Made by a program: the position numbers and the translations under genes. A DNA stretch of 64,000 bases from Ideonella paludis. Lineage in GTDB: Bacteria > Pseudomonadota > Gammaproteobacteria > Burkholderiales > Burkholderiaceae_C. The notes under the pieces were generated by a model, which saw only the letters and a program-made list of their open reading frames with translations, had not been told where the DNA came from and searched no databases. Within the stretch, counting starts at the first letter, position 1, and each line of letters starts with the position of its first letter. The stretch covers positions 1 through 64,000 of the forward strand of contig NZ_JAGQDG010000010.1 in the NCBI RefSeq assembly GCF_018069865.1. The letters are read 5' to 3'. Positions 1-8,571 of the stretch are shown piece after piece.

Positions 1-280
1 GTTCATCACGGGTCTCAAAAGACTGGATGGCCAGGTTGGAAAGCAGCCTCTCCACATCCCTGTCGGACAGCTTGCTGCCCTCGATGCGGGTTGACGACCC
101 GATGCTCTCTATGGTGGCCACCCTGCGTAAGGCAGACAGACGATCAGGCGCTAGGGTGCCCAAGGCACGCCAAGCGCCTTTGAACTCATCAATCCGAGCG
201 ATCAGGCTCAAGATCTCAGGGGTGATTCGAAGGGTGTCAGAGCGGAGCATAGAACCAATAATACGCCCAATAACACCCAT
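1..280 (-). CDS. Fic family protein, N-terminal part (runs off the window)
   Basis: Reading leftwards from an ATG at 280-278 gives an open frame of 93 codons that continues past the window edge. It contains IESIGSSTRIEGSKLSD, the helix found before the catalytic core of class II Fic proteins. Within it, S-T-R-I-E-G fits the inhibitory (S/T)xxxE(G/N) motif, whose Glu blocks productive ATP binding in this family. Fic proteins transfer AMP or related groups to target proteins, but the HPFx(D/E)GNGR catalytic motif lies outside the window, so activity cannot be judged. The family call rests on this N-terminal segment only. Confidence 0.75.
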   Translation of the reverse strand, partial: MGVIGRIIGSMLRSDTLRITPEILSLIARIDEFKGAWRALGTLAPDRLSALRRVATIESIGSSTRIEGSKLSDRDVERLLSNLAIQSFETRDE

Positions 281-519
281 TTCTCAGAATGTGGACCCTT
301 CAGGGATCTGACGAAAGAATGGGTGTGAATGGATGCTTTATGGGTTCACGCTCGACCAACTGTGGTGCAGTCACACGCCCTGGCGCCTGTCGCCTACAGC
401 AGGTTCAATGGCATGAAGATCGACACCATCGCAAATATGGCCAGCAAGGCGTTGAGAGTCAACGTTCGCTGCGCTTGCTTCACGGCCCATCTGTAGATCA
501 AGCACAGCAACACCACTGC

Positions 520-590
520 TGTCGGTTCACCTTAATCGTGTCACCAATGGCACCTTAATTTGGCAGCGATGATCCCTTAATCTGTCACCG
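520..590. repeat. Transposon left terminal inverted repeat and transposase sites
   Basis: The outer 49 bp (520-568) match the reverse complement of 3498-3546 except at two positions near the tip. Three related sites follow one another: CACCTTAATCGTGTCACC (528-545), CACCTTAATTTGGCAGCG (551-568) and TCCCTTAATCTGTCACCG (573-590). Repeated sites of this kind bind TnsB/TniA in related elements. Confidence 0.85.
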
Positions 591-616
591 GAGCCCTCAA
601 CGCGGCTTCGAGACGT

Positions 617-1522
617 TCAAGATTGCGCACTTTCCGCCTGCGTCCTGGCTGTGAGCTTGAAGGTGCCGGCGGCGGCGGCCTCCTCGAGCAGTTCCATGCT
701 GATGGACTCTGTTTTGGTCCTGATAGCCAGCTCAGCCGCTTGCGCCAACAGCTTGGTCACCTTGCCTGTCAGGCCACCGCTGTAGGCCATCAACTTTTGG
801 ACAATGTCCTTCTCTGCGAATGGTGACGGCTTGGCCAGTGGCAGCAGGCGGCCGTAGCTCACCACGAAGGATCTGAAGGCGTCACTCTCTCGCCACCTTG
901 GAAGCGCAAAGGGTTCAAAGCGGGAAGCGATCTGCGCATCTGTCTGCATCGCGTACAGCGCTTCGCTGGTTCCCAAGGCAATGATGGGCATCCTGAATTC
1001 ATTGCTCAGGAACTTCAATTGATTCAGGGACTGGCGTTGCTCTCGAACTGAGCCTGCCAGCAGGTGATGCACCTCATCAACGATCATCACCTTGGGTGGC
1101 GATCGATGCATCAGCCGCAAGCACAGCATCTCGATGTCTAGGCCACGGCGCGCAAATGGCGCTTGATGGCCGAGCCCCTCGATGATCTGTGAGTACAGTC
1201 TCCCGTCGTCGGGTTTTGCTGGCATCTGGAGCCGCAGCACCCTGCGACTGACCACTTCGCCATCACCATCGTGAACGTCAGGGTGATCTCTGACAAACTT
1301 CTCCATCAACATGGTCTTACCCATATTGCTGTCCCCGTACAGAAGCATGCTGGGCATGCGGCCGCAAGGTGGGTGATCCAGGAGGTGCTCCATCCGCGCC
1401 AATGCTTCGTCACCCAGTGCGTATGACACCCATTTAGGCGTGTACAAGCGGTGAATGCGCTCGCTGCTGGACACATCAATGTAGGACCAAACGCCCGGAT
1501 GCAGATGTTCAAGACCCGCCAC
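617..1522 (-). CDS. tniB: TniB/TnsC-like AAA+ transposition ATPase
   Basis: This is the ATP-dependent regulator of the transposase, which in Tn5053/Tn7-type elements selects target DNA and activates the DDE enzyme. The protein has a Walker A motif GDSNMGKT, a Walker B motif VMIVDEVHH and a sensor-like ALGTSEAL segment. With the GTG start at 1522 it has about 301 residues, normal for TniB. That GTG lies 8 bases after GGGAG and directly follows the tniA stop, so the two genes are probably co-translated. The frame is open up to 1600, but a start there would overlap tniA by 77 bp. No tniQ follows, although TniQ proteins normally act with this ATPase. Confidence 0.85.
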   Translation of the reverse strand: MAGLEHLHPGVWSYIDVSSSERIHRLYTPKWVSYALGDEALARMEHLLDHPPCGRMPSMLLYGDSNMGKTMLMEKFVRDHPDVHDGDGEVVSRRVLRLQMPAKPDDGRLYSQIIEGLGHQAPFARRGLDIEMLCLRLMHRSPPKVMIVDEVHHLLAGSVREQRQSLNQLKFLSNEFRMPIIALGTSEALYAMQTDAQIASRFEPFALPRWRESDAFRSFVVSYGRLLPLAKPSPFAEKDIVQKLMAYSGGLTGKVTKLLAQAAELAIRTKTESISMELLEEAAAAGTFKLTARTQAESAQS

Positions 1523-1523
1523 G

Positions 1524-3332
1524 TCATTGCTCCCAAATTTCGCCTTCGAACGGTTGCACCGGCTTATCGTAATCAACGGGCGGGACTGGCGCGCCTGCAC
1601 GCAAAGTTTCTGTAGCCGACGCCCCGTTCTTCTGTCGCTGCGCAGAGCGCCTCGCTACTTTGGTCTTGCCGCTGGCCTGCTCAATCAATGCTCGCTGCTC
1701 TAACACCGCTTCGAACATCGCTGCCTGCGTCACTTGGCAGTTGGCGGCCTCTCGCATGCGTGCCACTGCCGATCGTTGCTCCCACAATGAAATAGGCGGC
1801 AGCGCGATATCCGCATAGGCAATCGGGACGTAGCTTCCGTCGCGACTCTGAGCGTAGACCTTCGAGAGATTTCTGGGGTCGTATCGGACGACCATGGTTT
1901 CGCCCAGCTTGGCCAACACGGGCAGCACCGGATCCCAATAGCGAATGTTGAACAGATGCAAGCCGTCACGTCTGAGCTTGCGCATCTCGAACGGCAAAAA
2001 GCTGACGGTGAATTGTTCGATGTCGCCCGGCAGAGCGCCAAGCCCAGCACCCGCATTGCGCATGGCCTCGCTCCAGGCCGCCGCAGGTCGCCGACCAAGG
2101 CTGCGATGCACTCGATGGTGGTATTGGTCGCAGATCTCTATCGCCAACCAGCGCTCAAGCTCGCCCAAGGTCATCACCGCTTCGGCCTCTGAGGGGTATG
2201 CCCCTTTGTCCTGCGGGTTCGACCCTGTCGTGCCAGGTAGCAGATGCACTCTCCCCATCATCGTGCCGATCAAACGTTCGATATGACCGCCATACCGCGG
2301 CTGACGCACCGGCCTCAGGATCAATGTCATGCCGTGCTCGTCACAGCCACGCTGCAAAGCCGCACTTGTGAAGTCAGGGCCATTGTCCGCATGAATGGAC
2401 TGGGGGATGCCCCATACTGGCCACGAGCAGGGCAAGCCTCTGGCTTTGAGCCAGAGGTCCTTGGGCATCACCGTGTGCGTCAAGCACAGTGCCACCGAGG
2501 TAGAGGAGGGAGCTTCCAGAGAGAGGTAAAAGCCCGTCACCATTCGGGTGCAGACGTCCACAGCCAAGGTCAACCAAGGTCGCCCGATGGGAAGTCTATG
2601 CTCGTCGTCCAACACCACGACATCGACTCTGGTGTGGTCAATCTGAACGACTTCCAGCGCCCGCTCCACCCGATAGCTGCCCGGCACGGTTTCGAACAAG
2701 GCTGCCACTTCCTTGGGCTGCAGCCTAGCCTTGGCCACTTCCATGGCATCGAGTGCTCGCAGTCTTGCCAGGATGGGCTTTCGTGATGGTGCAGCAAGTC
2801 TGCGGTGGGCACAGCGCAATCCAACTTGCCGGACGACCTCCTCTTTCTTCGCACGGGTCTTGGTCAGATAGACATCTCTGATGACCTCATCGATGACACT
2901 CTCGATCTGAGGACTCAATCGACTCGCACCCGTTGGCGCCCCCGCTCGGGCTGGCAGCAGTGCAGAAGTCGATGGGGTTTTGCGATAGGCCGCCAACCAG
3001 CGAAACACCGTGCGCTCAGACACGCCCATGAGGTCCGCAATACGTCCAGCCTCAGCTTTGACGTCTGCACTTGCTTGCAGCTGCTGAACCGCTTTCTCGC
3101 GGTCTCGGGCTTGCTGCCAATCTGCGTCGCTCGTTTGCTCCAGACCAGTGAGGTCCAAGCGCTTGCGCTCCAAGACGGGAAGCTGGCGCAACGCTGATGC
3201 TGGGGTTGTCGACACCGCACCGGTAGCCAGATCGCGAACCTGCACTTGCCCGGATGCGTTGACCTGGACGATGATCACGACACGGTCGTCTGCAACGGCC
3301 GTTGCGCCTGGCACCACCACTAGCTGCTTCAT
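1524..3332 (-). CDS. tniA: TniA/TnsB-like DDE transposase
   Basis: This 602-residue transposase contains an integrase core fold with the catalytic triad Asp232 (QIDHTRVD), Asp316 (HADNGPDF) and Glu352 (GGHIERLIG). A helix-turn-helix at about residues 97-117 (GVSERTVFRWLAAYRK) should bind the terminal repeats. The C-terminal Mu-type beta-barrel region (about residues 455-520) is followed by a basic tail that in relatives contacts the ATPase. Length and motif spacing match intact TniA proteins. The gene reads away from the right end and overlaps the reading frame of the ATPase at its stop. Confidence 0.9.
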   Translation of the reverse strand: MKQLVVVPGATAVADDRVVIIVQVNASGQVQVRDLATGAVSTTPASALRQLPVLERKRLDLTGLEQTSDADWQQARDREKAVQQLQASADVKAEAGRIADLMGVSERTVFRWLAAYRKTPSTSALLPARAGAPTGASRLSPQIESVIDEVIRDVYLTKTRAKKEEVVRQVGLRCAHRRLAAPSRKPILARLRALDAMEVAKARLQPKEVAALFETVPGSYRVERALEVVQIDHTRVDVVVLDDEHRLPIGRPWLTLAVDVCTRMVTGFYLSLEAPSSTSVALCLTHTVMPKDLWLKARGLPCSWPVWGIPQSIHADNGPDFTSAALQRGCDEHGMTLILRPVRQPRYGGHIERLIGTMMGRVHLLPGTTGSNPQDKGAYPSEAEAVMTLGELERWLAIEICDQYHHRVHRSLGRRPAAAWSEAMRNAGAGLGALPGDIEQFTVSFLPFEMRKLRRDGLHLFNIRYWDPVLPVLAKLGETMVVRYDPRNLSKVYAQSRDGSYVPIAYADIALPPISLWEQRSAVARMREAANCQVTQAAMFEAVLEQRALIEQASGKTKVARRSAQRQKNGASATETLRAGAPVPPVDYDKPVQPFEGEIWEQ

Positions 3333-3363
3333 TGACGCCCCCTGTTACGCAACCTACGCACAT

Positions 3364-3546
3364 GGTGACACGATTAAGGGATTATTTGCAAGTTACTGAC
3401 AAATAAAGGGTTCACATTCGGGAGCGCACTTCACCCAAAGAATCACATGAAGTGAGCAATTGCTCAGCCTGTAATGGCCATAAACTGTGGCCGTGGCCGC
3501 TGCCAAATTAAGGTGCCATTGGTGACACGATTAAGGAAAACCGACA
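3364..3546. repeat. Transposon right end: inverted repeat and inner binding sites
   Basis: The terminal repeat (3498-3546, ending CCGACA) mirrors 520-568. It contains GGTGACACGATTAAGG (3521-3536) and TGCCAAATTAAGGTG (3501-3515). An inner copy, GGTGACACGATTAAGGG (3364-3380), lies about 30 bp upstream of tniA and may also let the transposase control its own promoter. Confidence 0.8.
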
Positions 3547-4165
3547 CCACTACCAACTCGCGATCAGCATGGTGAGCCTAGGTATCTTGCTCGGCGGAGC
3601 CGATGCGGTACGACGTATCTCTGATTGGCTCACCAGATTTCGCCACACCGACCTGCTGCTGGAAGGCCTGTTGGCCAAGGTCATCGTGGACCCGGACGAC
3701 GAGACAACTGAGTTCTTCCACGAGCAGCCCTACGACCCGCTGATCGATGCGTTCTACACCGCCGAGACCCCGCAAGACGCCAGCGCTTTTGTGAAGCAAT
3801 ATCTAGAGGGTTGGTACAAGTCGTTCGAGGGAGTGCCATGGCACGACGGGCACCTGGTGGTTACCGACGAGTATTCAGCCTACGAGGGCTATTGGGCCTT
3901 TGAGGCAGCTGCGATCTGCGTGCTGTATGGCATCGATGACAGCAGCTTTCGGGACCATTTGGTCTATCCCAAAGACTTGGCTGACTGGGCGCGTGAGCAC
4001 AAAGTGCTGGATCGACTCCAGCCTGGCCAAGGTGCCCAAGCTTTGCGGATGCGGTGTCAGGGCGGGCAACCCTGTCCACAAGCCGGGCTCTGGTCTACAC
4101 CGGCTAAGGCCAACAGTCAGGGACATTTGAGCACTTCAACAACGTTCATCCCCACCCAAGTTTGA
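3547..4165 (+). pseudogene. PoNi-like immunity protein, 5'-truncated at the transposon
   Basis: The frame is open from the transposon border; the first ATG is at 3569. It begins HYQLAISMVSLGILLGG, which matches the start of the PoNi C-terminal domain (former DUF1911). This is followed by D-x-L-L-E-G-L-L helices and the family signature YWAFEAAAICVLYGIDDSSF and YPKDLADWAR. PoNi proteins neutralise PoNe-type DNase effectors delivered by type VI secretion. The N-terminal PoNi half is missing. The tail after about residue 160 does not look like the family, so the 3' end may also be altered. No PoNe toxin gene is visible. Confidence 0.7.
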
Positions 4166-4294
4166 GGATGATGTCGCCCAGGGGGAGATGGCGGCAGAAT
4201 CAGCCCGCCCGCCAGGGCTAACTCAGCGACTGGACTGGTCCGGTATCGCGGGGGCAAGATCAGTTTGTGCAAACCTCTCGTAACGGGCCCCGAA

Positions 4295-6169
4295 ATGAGT
4301 ACCGCGCATATGTTTCGATGGATGAAGCGTTTTACAGATAGACGCAAGCTTGCGCATACTCCTGCGGATAGCCACGTCAATGATCTTGGCACCATTGATG
4401 TTCCCCAAGAGGTCATTCGGGCGACACTCTTGAATCACATGATGGCAGCCATGGCTGGCCTGCGGTCGAGATATTGGGCGGGCATCCCTATCGTGTTCTT
4501 GCTCTGCTGGAGCTACACCGATCAGGTGGTGCTGATCGCATGGGTAATCAGCAATATGGTGTGGTGGGGCTTTCGGGCCACCATGCAAAAGCGCTATTTG
4601 GCGCAATCTGAGCAAGAGCGAAGCAATAGCTTCGACATGTGGGCCGGCTTGAATCTCATCTGGAACTTTGGCTACGCCCTTCAGTGGGGCATCCTGACCC
4701 TGCTGATCTTTAACGATCTGCCCCTCACCCAGAAGACACTCTTGACCATGCTCATGGTAGCCAACGCGGCCATCGTGGTCGTCTTCACGCAGGGCGAGAA
4801 GATCATGATCCGAGTGCCTCTGTGGCTCTTCATGGGTGCCCTGGCGGTGGCATGGTATGTGAGTGACTTCGAGGCCAAAGCACTGGTCGCCGCGTGGATC
4901 CTGCTGCTGTGCCTAGAGTTTGAAGACGCCATGAACCGACAGTATCAGCAGTTGGTCGCCATGCTGTCACTGTCTTACCGCAACCAAGTGCTGGCCAGCC
5001 GAATCACCGAGCAAAACAGCGCACTGTCGGAGGCCCTGGACTCACGCCGCCGCCTAATTGCGGTGGCCAGCCATGATCTGCGCCAACCGGTCCACTCCTT
5101 AGGCATGTACGTGGAGAGCTGGCGCCCCACACAAGACTTAGCGGAACAGGAGCAGCGCGCCCGAACGGCACTCAGCGGCATCCGGCACATGCAAGAGATC
5201 TTGAACACATTGCTCGACCTCGGACGCATAGAAAGCGGTGCTCTGGATGCCCGACCACGGCAGTTCGATGTAGAGCGAATGTTGCGTGACGTGGCCGATA
5301 ACTTTCAAGTGCTGGCCGACGCCAAAGGTTTGTCACTGCAAGTCAACGCCTCGGCACAGGACATGGTCTCCGAGCCTTCCTTGCTGAGAAGAGCCGTCTG
5401 GAACTTGGTGAGCAATGCCATCAAGTACACCGAAGAAGGGCAAGTTGCGCTGATTCTGCAAACCAAAGGGGACAGGCTGCAGATCACGGTCAAAGATACT
5501 GGCCCTGGCATCGCGCCTGAGGATCAAGCCCACATCTTCAAAGAGTTCCACCGATTGGAGGGCACAGACGCGATCGAAGGGGTGGGCCTGGGCCTTGCCG
5601 TGGTAGACCGTATCGTTCGCTACTTAGGCGGGAATATCCACCTTGTCTCATATGTGGGTCAAGGCTCAGAGTTCACGCTGGAGCTGCCCCTCGCTCCAGC
5701 AGGCCAGACGCTCACACCCCGCCCACCAGCACCCCGCGAGCGAGCGCGCGATCTGCCCTCGCTTGAGGGACTGCAAGTGATGCTGATCGAAAACGATGAG
5801 GCCGCACGGCACAGTACGGCCAGCCTATTGGCTGTATGGAACTGCCAGGTGCGTAGCGCTTGCGGTGGTGCCGAGGCCCTGCAGATGCTGCGGTCCTCAG
5901 CGCCTTGGCCGCAAGTGGTGCTGTCGGACTTTCAACTCGACAACCCAATGGATGGCCTCCAAGTGATTGCCGCCCTTCGCGAAGCGGCTGGCCACCGGAC
6001 AATTCACGGTATCTTGCTGACCGGAGATGTGAATCCTGGCGTTGCTCAGCGTGCGCAGTCTCAACAAGTGAAGGTGTTGTACAAGCCGTTGCGCCCTTCC
6101 CGCCTCCATGCCGCATTGGCTGACTTGACGGGGCTCCCGGAGTCCCCAGACTCCGACTTTCTGAACTGA
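4295..6169 (+). CDS. Membrane hybrid histidine kinase, HDLRQP type
   Basis: This sensor kinase of about 624 residues has six or so hydrophobic segments in its first 190 residues and a short coiled linker. Its HisKA domain carries the phosphorylated His in ASHDLRQPVHSLGMY. The HATPase domain shows an N-box (VSNAIKYT), DTGPGIAP and GVGLGLAVV. A C-terminal receiver domain holds the phospho-acceptor Asp in VVLSDFQLD and the conserved Lys in VLYKPL. All catalytic motifs are intact, so it should autophosphorylate and relay internally. The frame is open from a TTG at 4265; ATG 4295 is chosen. The signal is unknown. The neighbouring LytTR regulator is convergent and 7 bp away, so partnership is only a suggestion. 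Confidence 0.85.
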   Translation: MSTAHMFRWMKRFTDRRKLAHTPADSHVNDLGTIDVPQEVIRATLLNHMMAAMAGLRSRYWAGIPIVFLLCWSYTDQVVLIAWVISNMVWWGFRATMQKRYLAQSEQERSNSFDMWAGLNLIWNFGYALQWGILTLLIFNDLPLTQKTLLTMLMVANAAIVVVFTQGEKIMIRVPLWLFMGALAVAWYVSDFEAKALVAAWILLLCLEFEDAMNRQYQQLVAMLSLSYRNQVLASRITEQNSALSEALDSRRRLIAVASHDLRQPVHSLGMYVESWRPTQDLAEQEQRARTALSGIRHMQEILNTLLDLGRIESGALDARPRQFDVERMLRDVADNFQVLADAKGLSLQVNASAQDMVSEPSLLRRAVWNLVSNAIKYTEEGQVALILQTKGDRLQITVKDTGPGIAPEDQAHIFKEFHRLEGTDAIEGVGLGLAVVDRIVRYLGGNIHLVSYVGQGSEFTLELPLAPAGQTLTPRPPAPRERARDLPSLEGLQVMLIENDEAARHSTASLLAVWNCQVRSACGGAEALQMLRSSAPWPQVVLSDFQLDNPMDGLQVIAALREAAGHRTIHGILLTGDVNPGVAQRAQSQQVKVLYKPLRPSRLHAALADLTGLPESPDSDFLN

Positions 6170-6176
6170 GCAGATT

Positions 6177-6962
6177 TCAGAGCATCCTGAAGACTTGCTG
6201 GAAGCTCTTGCTGACCTTCAAGACCTCGCTGCGGCCTCGCAAGTGGACCTCCATGAAGCCCAGAGTATTGCGTTTGACAGCAGCAACATGACGGATATTG
6301 ACGACTACGCTGCGATGAACTCGCGCGAAAAATTTCTCGTCCAGCCGCCCTAGCAATTCGGTGATGCCGGTGCGCACCAATCCTTCACCGCGCTCCGTGA
6401 CCACACGGGTGTACTTCTGGTCCGCCTGCAGATACACGATTTCTTCAGGCGCCACCAACATCAAATCCTGGCCTTTGGCTACGGTCAGCCAGCCGGCATG
6501 TGCCGCAGAAAATCCAGGCTCGCTGTCGACCGAGCCTCGCACCGATGAGGCCTGCTCTGTTTCAGGTACCACAAGCCTGGCGGGCGCGCGGACGGCGACT
6601 CCACGTGCATCAACTTTGTCGAGCGCTGCTTTCAGACGCCGCATCGTGACGGGCTTGAGCAAGTAATCCACCGCACTGCGATCAAAGGCTTCAATCGCAA
6701 AACCAGCATCACCGGTCACGAAGATCGCAGGCGCGTTGTAGTTGAGCTGGCTCAGCCAGTTCAAGTCGTCCACGCCGGGTAAGTGAATATCCAAAATCAG
6801 GAGGTCAGGCGCCAAGCTATCAATGGCTTGGCGGACGCCGTCCACCGAGCCCACCTGGGCCACCACGGACCAGTGTGGCTTGAGCTGCACAACCCACTGG
6901 GCCAAGGCCTCCAATTGCACAGGGTCGTCTTCGGCAACTAGGACACGGACTGAAGATGTCAT
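6177..6962 (-). CDS. LytTR-family response regulator
   Basis: This DNA-binding regulator of about 261 residues has an N-terminal receiver domain (VRVLVAEDDP; acceptor Asp in LLILDIHLPG; Lys in YLLKPV). A flexible linker leads to a C-terminal LytTR domain (EEIVYLQADQKYTRVVT, FARVHRSVVVNIRHV). LytTR proteins usually pair with LytS-type kinases and control surface or extracellular products. ATG 6962 starts just before the receiver fold; the longer open frame to 7052 has no similarity. The gene ends 7 bp from the convergent hybrid kinase. The only LytS-like gene nearby (8572) appears to lack a usable ATPase domain. Confidence 0.9.
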   Translation of the reverse strand: MTSSVRVLVAEDDPVQLEALAQWVVQLKPHWSVVAQVGSVDGVRQAIDSLAPDLLILDIHLPGVDDLNWLSQLNYNAPAIFVTGDAGFAIEAFDRSAVDYLLKPVTMRRLKAALDKVDARGVAVRAPARLVVPETEQASSVRGSVDSEPGFSAAHAGWLTVAKGQDLMLVAPEEIVYLQADQKYTRVVTERGEGLVRTGITELLGRLDEKFFARVHRSVVVNIRHVAAVKRNTLGFMEVHLRGRSEVLKVSKSFQQVFRML

Positions 6963-7241
6963 TGCAGGGTCTGGGCGCGTTATAGGCGGTCTCTTCGACA
7001 GCCTACTTATTTGTGTCCCTACTGTAAAGCAGGTCCACCGCGCCCAAAGCACTGATCAGGCCCACAAACTGCCATCAGTCGTGATCGATTAAGGCCGATT
7101 TGTCAGCACGCCACCACAGAGCCCAAGGTAGCCCGCATTTTGCCCGGACGGCACAAGCCTCACACAACATGCATTGATCTCTTTTTGGATCACATCATCG
7201 AGCATCAAGACCTCGAGGTTGCCACCCGGCGCTTGCGAGTG

Positions 7242-8402
7242 TCAGAGCATGCTCACCATGCGTGCAGCGCGCGGCTCAGAACTGGCAGGGTGCCGCAGTT
7301 GCCCGTCGTGTGGGCGCAGCAACAGCAGACTCAACACATCAGGCACCTCGTCGATGCGCTGCTTGATCTCCTGAGCATGGTCGTCGAAATCGGGCAAACA
7401 TGACCAGTACCAGTGCCACGCCTCGCCCAGTCCATCGTACTTTTGCAAGCGACTACACAAATGTCGCAGCAAAACTTGGGGCGAGGCGATGCTGCCCTGA
7501 CAGTACCAATCCAAAAAATCACTCAAATCGCCGCCTGGCAGCACGGGCAGCAGGGGTGTTCCCATGCAACTCGCGCGCCAGCATAGGCTGAGATCGGACG
7601 AGATCACCAGGTCCGCTGCAGCCATCATTTCGTCTTGCTGTGCCCAATTGGCGGAGGGGAGAAACACCAAAGTCAACTGGCCCAGTTGAATCGCACCATG
7701 CCCAGCCACCGGCACACCAAACGCACAGGAAATAATCAATTGCGCCGCCCCTGGCTCCACCCACACCACTGTTGGGCGTTGCGTGGCTCTGAGCGTGCGC
7801 ACCAGCGGACACGGGTCAAAGGCGATTTCGCCCGACAGAAGCACAAAAAAGCTGCTCTGCTGCGCCTCAGCACACACCTCCTGCGCCTCCAGCAAGTCCC
7901 GCCTCCTCCTAAAGAGGTCCCTGAGGCGATGTGCCCGGTGTACCGGAAAGGTCGGCTTCACCGCGCCCCCCTTCAAACTCTGGCTGTCAAAAACCAAGCA
8001 CGATTCGTGTCTGCAGCCTGGAAATGCGCCCAATGAACGATGCCCCAGCAGCCTATCGCCATCAGGGGCCAGAAGTTGCACCAGCCGAGACTTCCCCCCC
8101 TCAGCCGCCAATATCTGTGAATATGCATTTGGCAGCAGTGCGCCCCACACCAGAACAGCGTGGTCCCCAAGAGGGACCAGTGACTGGGTATGAGGTTCAG
8201 ATATTTCGAGCCCCGCCCAGACCGCATCGCTATCTTCCGGGCCACGAAAACCCGGCAGCCGTGCCGATAGCACAGCTAGGTCATCTACGTACAGCCGAAC
8301 AGACTCCCCGGCACTGCTCAACTGTTGCGCCAACTGCACTCCAGCCCATAACGAGCCTGTGACCTTTTCGCTGGTAAAAACATCCCAACACTGTGCGCTC
8401 AT
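7242..8402 (-). CDS. Degenerate EarP-like protein
   Basis: This protein of about 386 residues follows the layout of EarP, the rhamnosyltransferase that modifies an arginine of elongation factor P. The N-terminal half has WAGVQLAQQL and VRLYVDDLAVL. A middle segment resembles the ..EAF..LP..Y.. region (VLVWGALLPNAYSQIL), and the C-terminal half has FLPSANWAQQDEMMAAADL followed by MGTPLLPVLPGGD. Known EarP proteins keep catalytic Asp residues in DNYGDIG and a Glu in RGEDS. Here these places read SEKVTGSL and SSDLSLCW, so glycosyl transfer is doubtful. No efp gene is in the window. ATG 8402 aligns with the family start. The relationship is inferred by eye and is moderately secure. Confidence 0.6.
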   Translation of the reverse strand: MSAQCWDVFTSEKVTGSLWAGVQLAQQLSSAGESVRLYVDDLAVLSARLPGFRGPEDSDAVWAGLEISEPHTQSLVPLGDHAVLVWGALLPNAYSQILAAEGGKSRLVQLLAPDGDRLLGHRSLGAFPGCRHESCLVFDSQSLKGGAVKPTFPVHRAHRLRDLFRRRRDLLEAQEVCAEAQQSSFFVLLSGEIAFDPCPLVRTLRATQRPTVVWVEPGAAQLIISCAFGVPVAGHGAIQLGQLTLVFLPSANWAQQDEMMAAADLVISSDLSLCWRASCMGTPLLPVLPGGDLSDFLDWYCQGSIASPQVLLRHLCSRLQKYDGLGEAWHWYWSCLPDFDDHAQEIKQRIDEVPDVLSLLLLRPHDGQLRHPASSEPRAARMVSML

Positions 8403-8571
8403 GACGCCCCCCCAAAAGGCTAACGCCACCCTGGTGAGCGGTGCGATATGCGAACCTCATCCATGCATGGCTGCGCTACTATGCTGGCGTCAGATTTGAA
8501 TCGCTGCAGCTTGCGACGAAGACGCTTGATGCGAGAACAAAGCGAAGAAATTCAACCCCTAAGCACGGGCC

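Larger units (their letters stand above)
520..3546. mobile_element. Compact Tn7/Tn5053-type transposon (tniA-tniB only)
   Basis: The element is bounded by near-perfect inverted repeats of 49 bp (520-568 and 3498-3546, 47 of 49 positions identical) that begin TGTCGG, as in transposons with heteromeric TniA/TniB transposases. Further copies of the repeat core CCTTAATC.TGTCACC lie inside both ends and are likely transposase-binding sites. It encodes only a DDE transposase and an AAA+ ATPase; no TniQ, resolvase or cargo gene is visible. The expected 5-bp target duplication is not clean: ACTGC precedes the left end and CCACT follows the right end, although CACCACT occurs at both borders (511-517 and 3545-3551). 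To its right lies a truncated PoNi immunity gene. Confidence 0.85.

Noticed and set aside
289-558. Short plus-strand frame running into the transposon's left end
   Set aside because: No similarity to the PoNi N-terminal domain or other families; it crosses the transposon border, so it cannot be an original gene.
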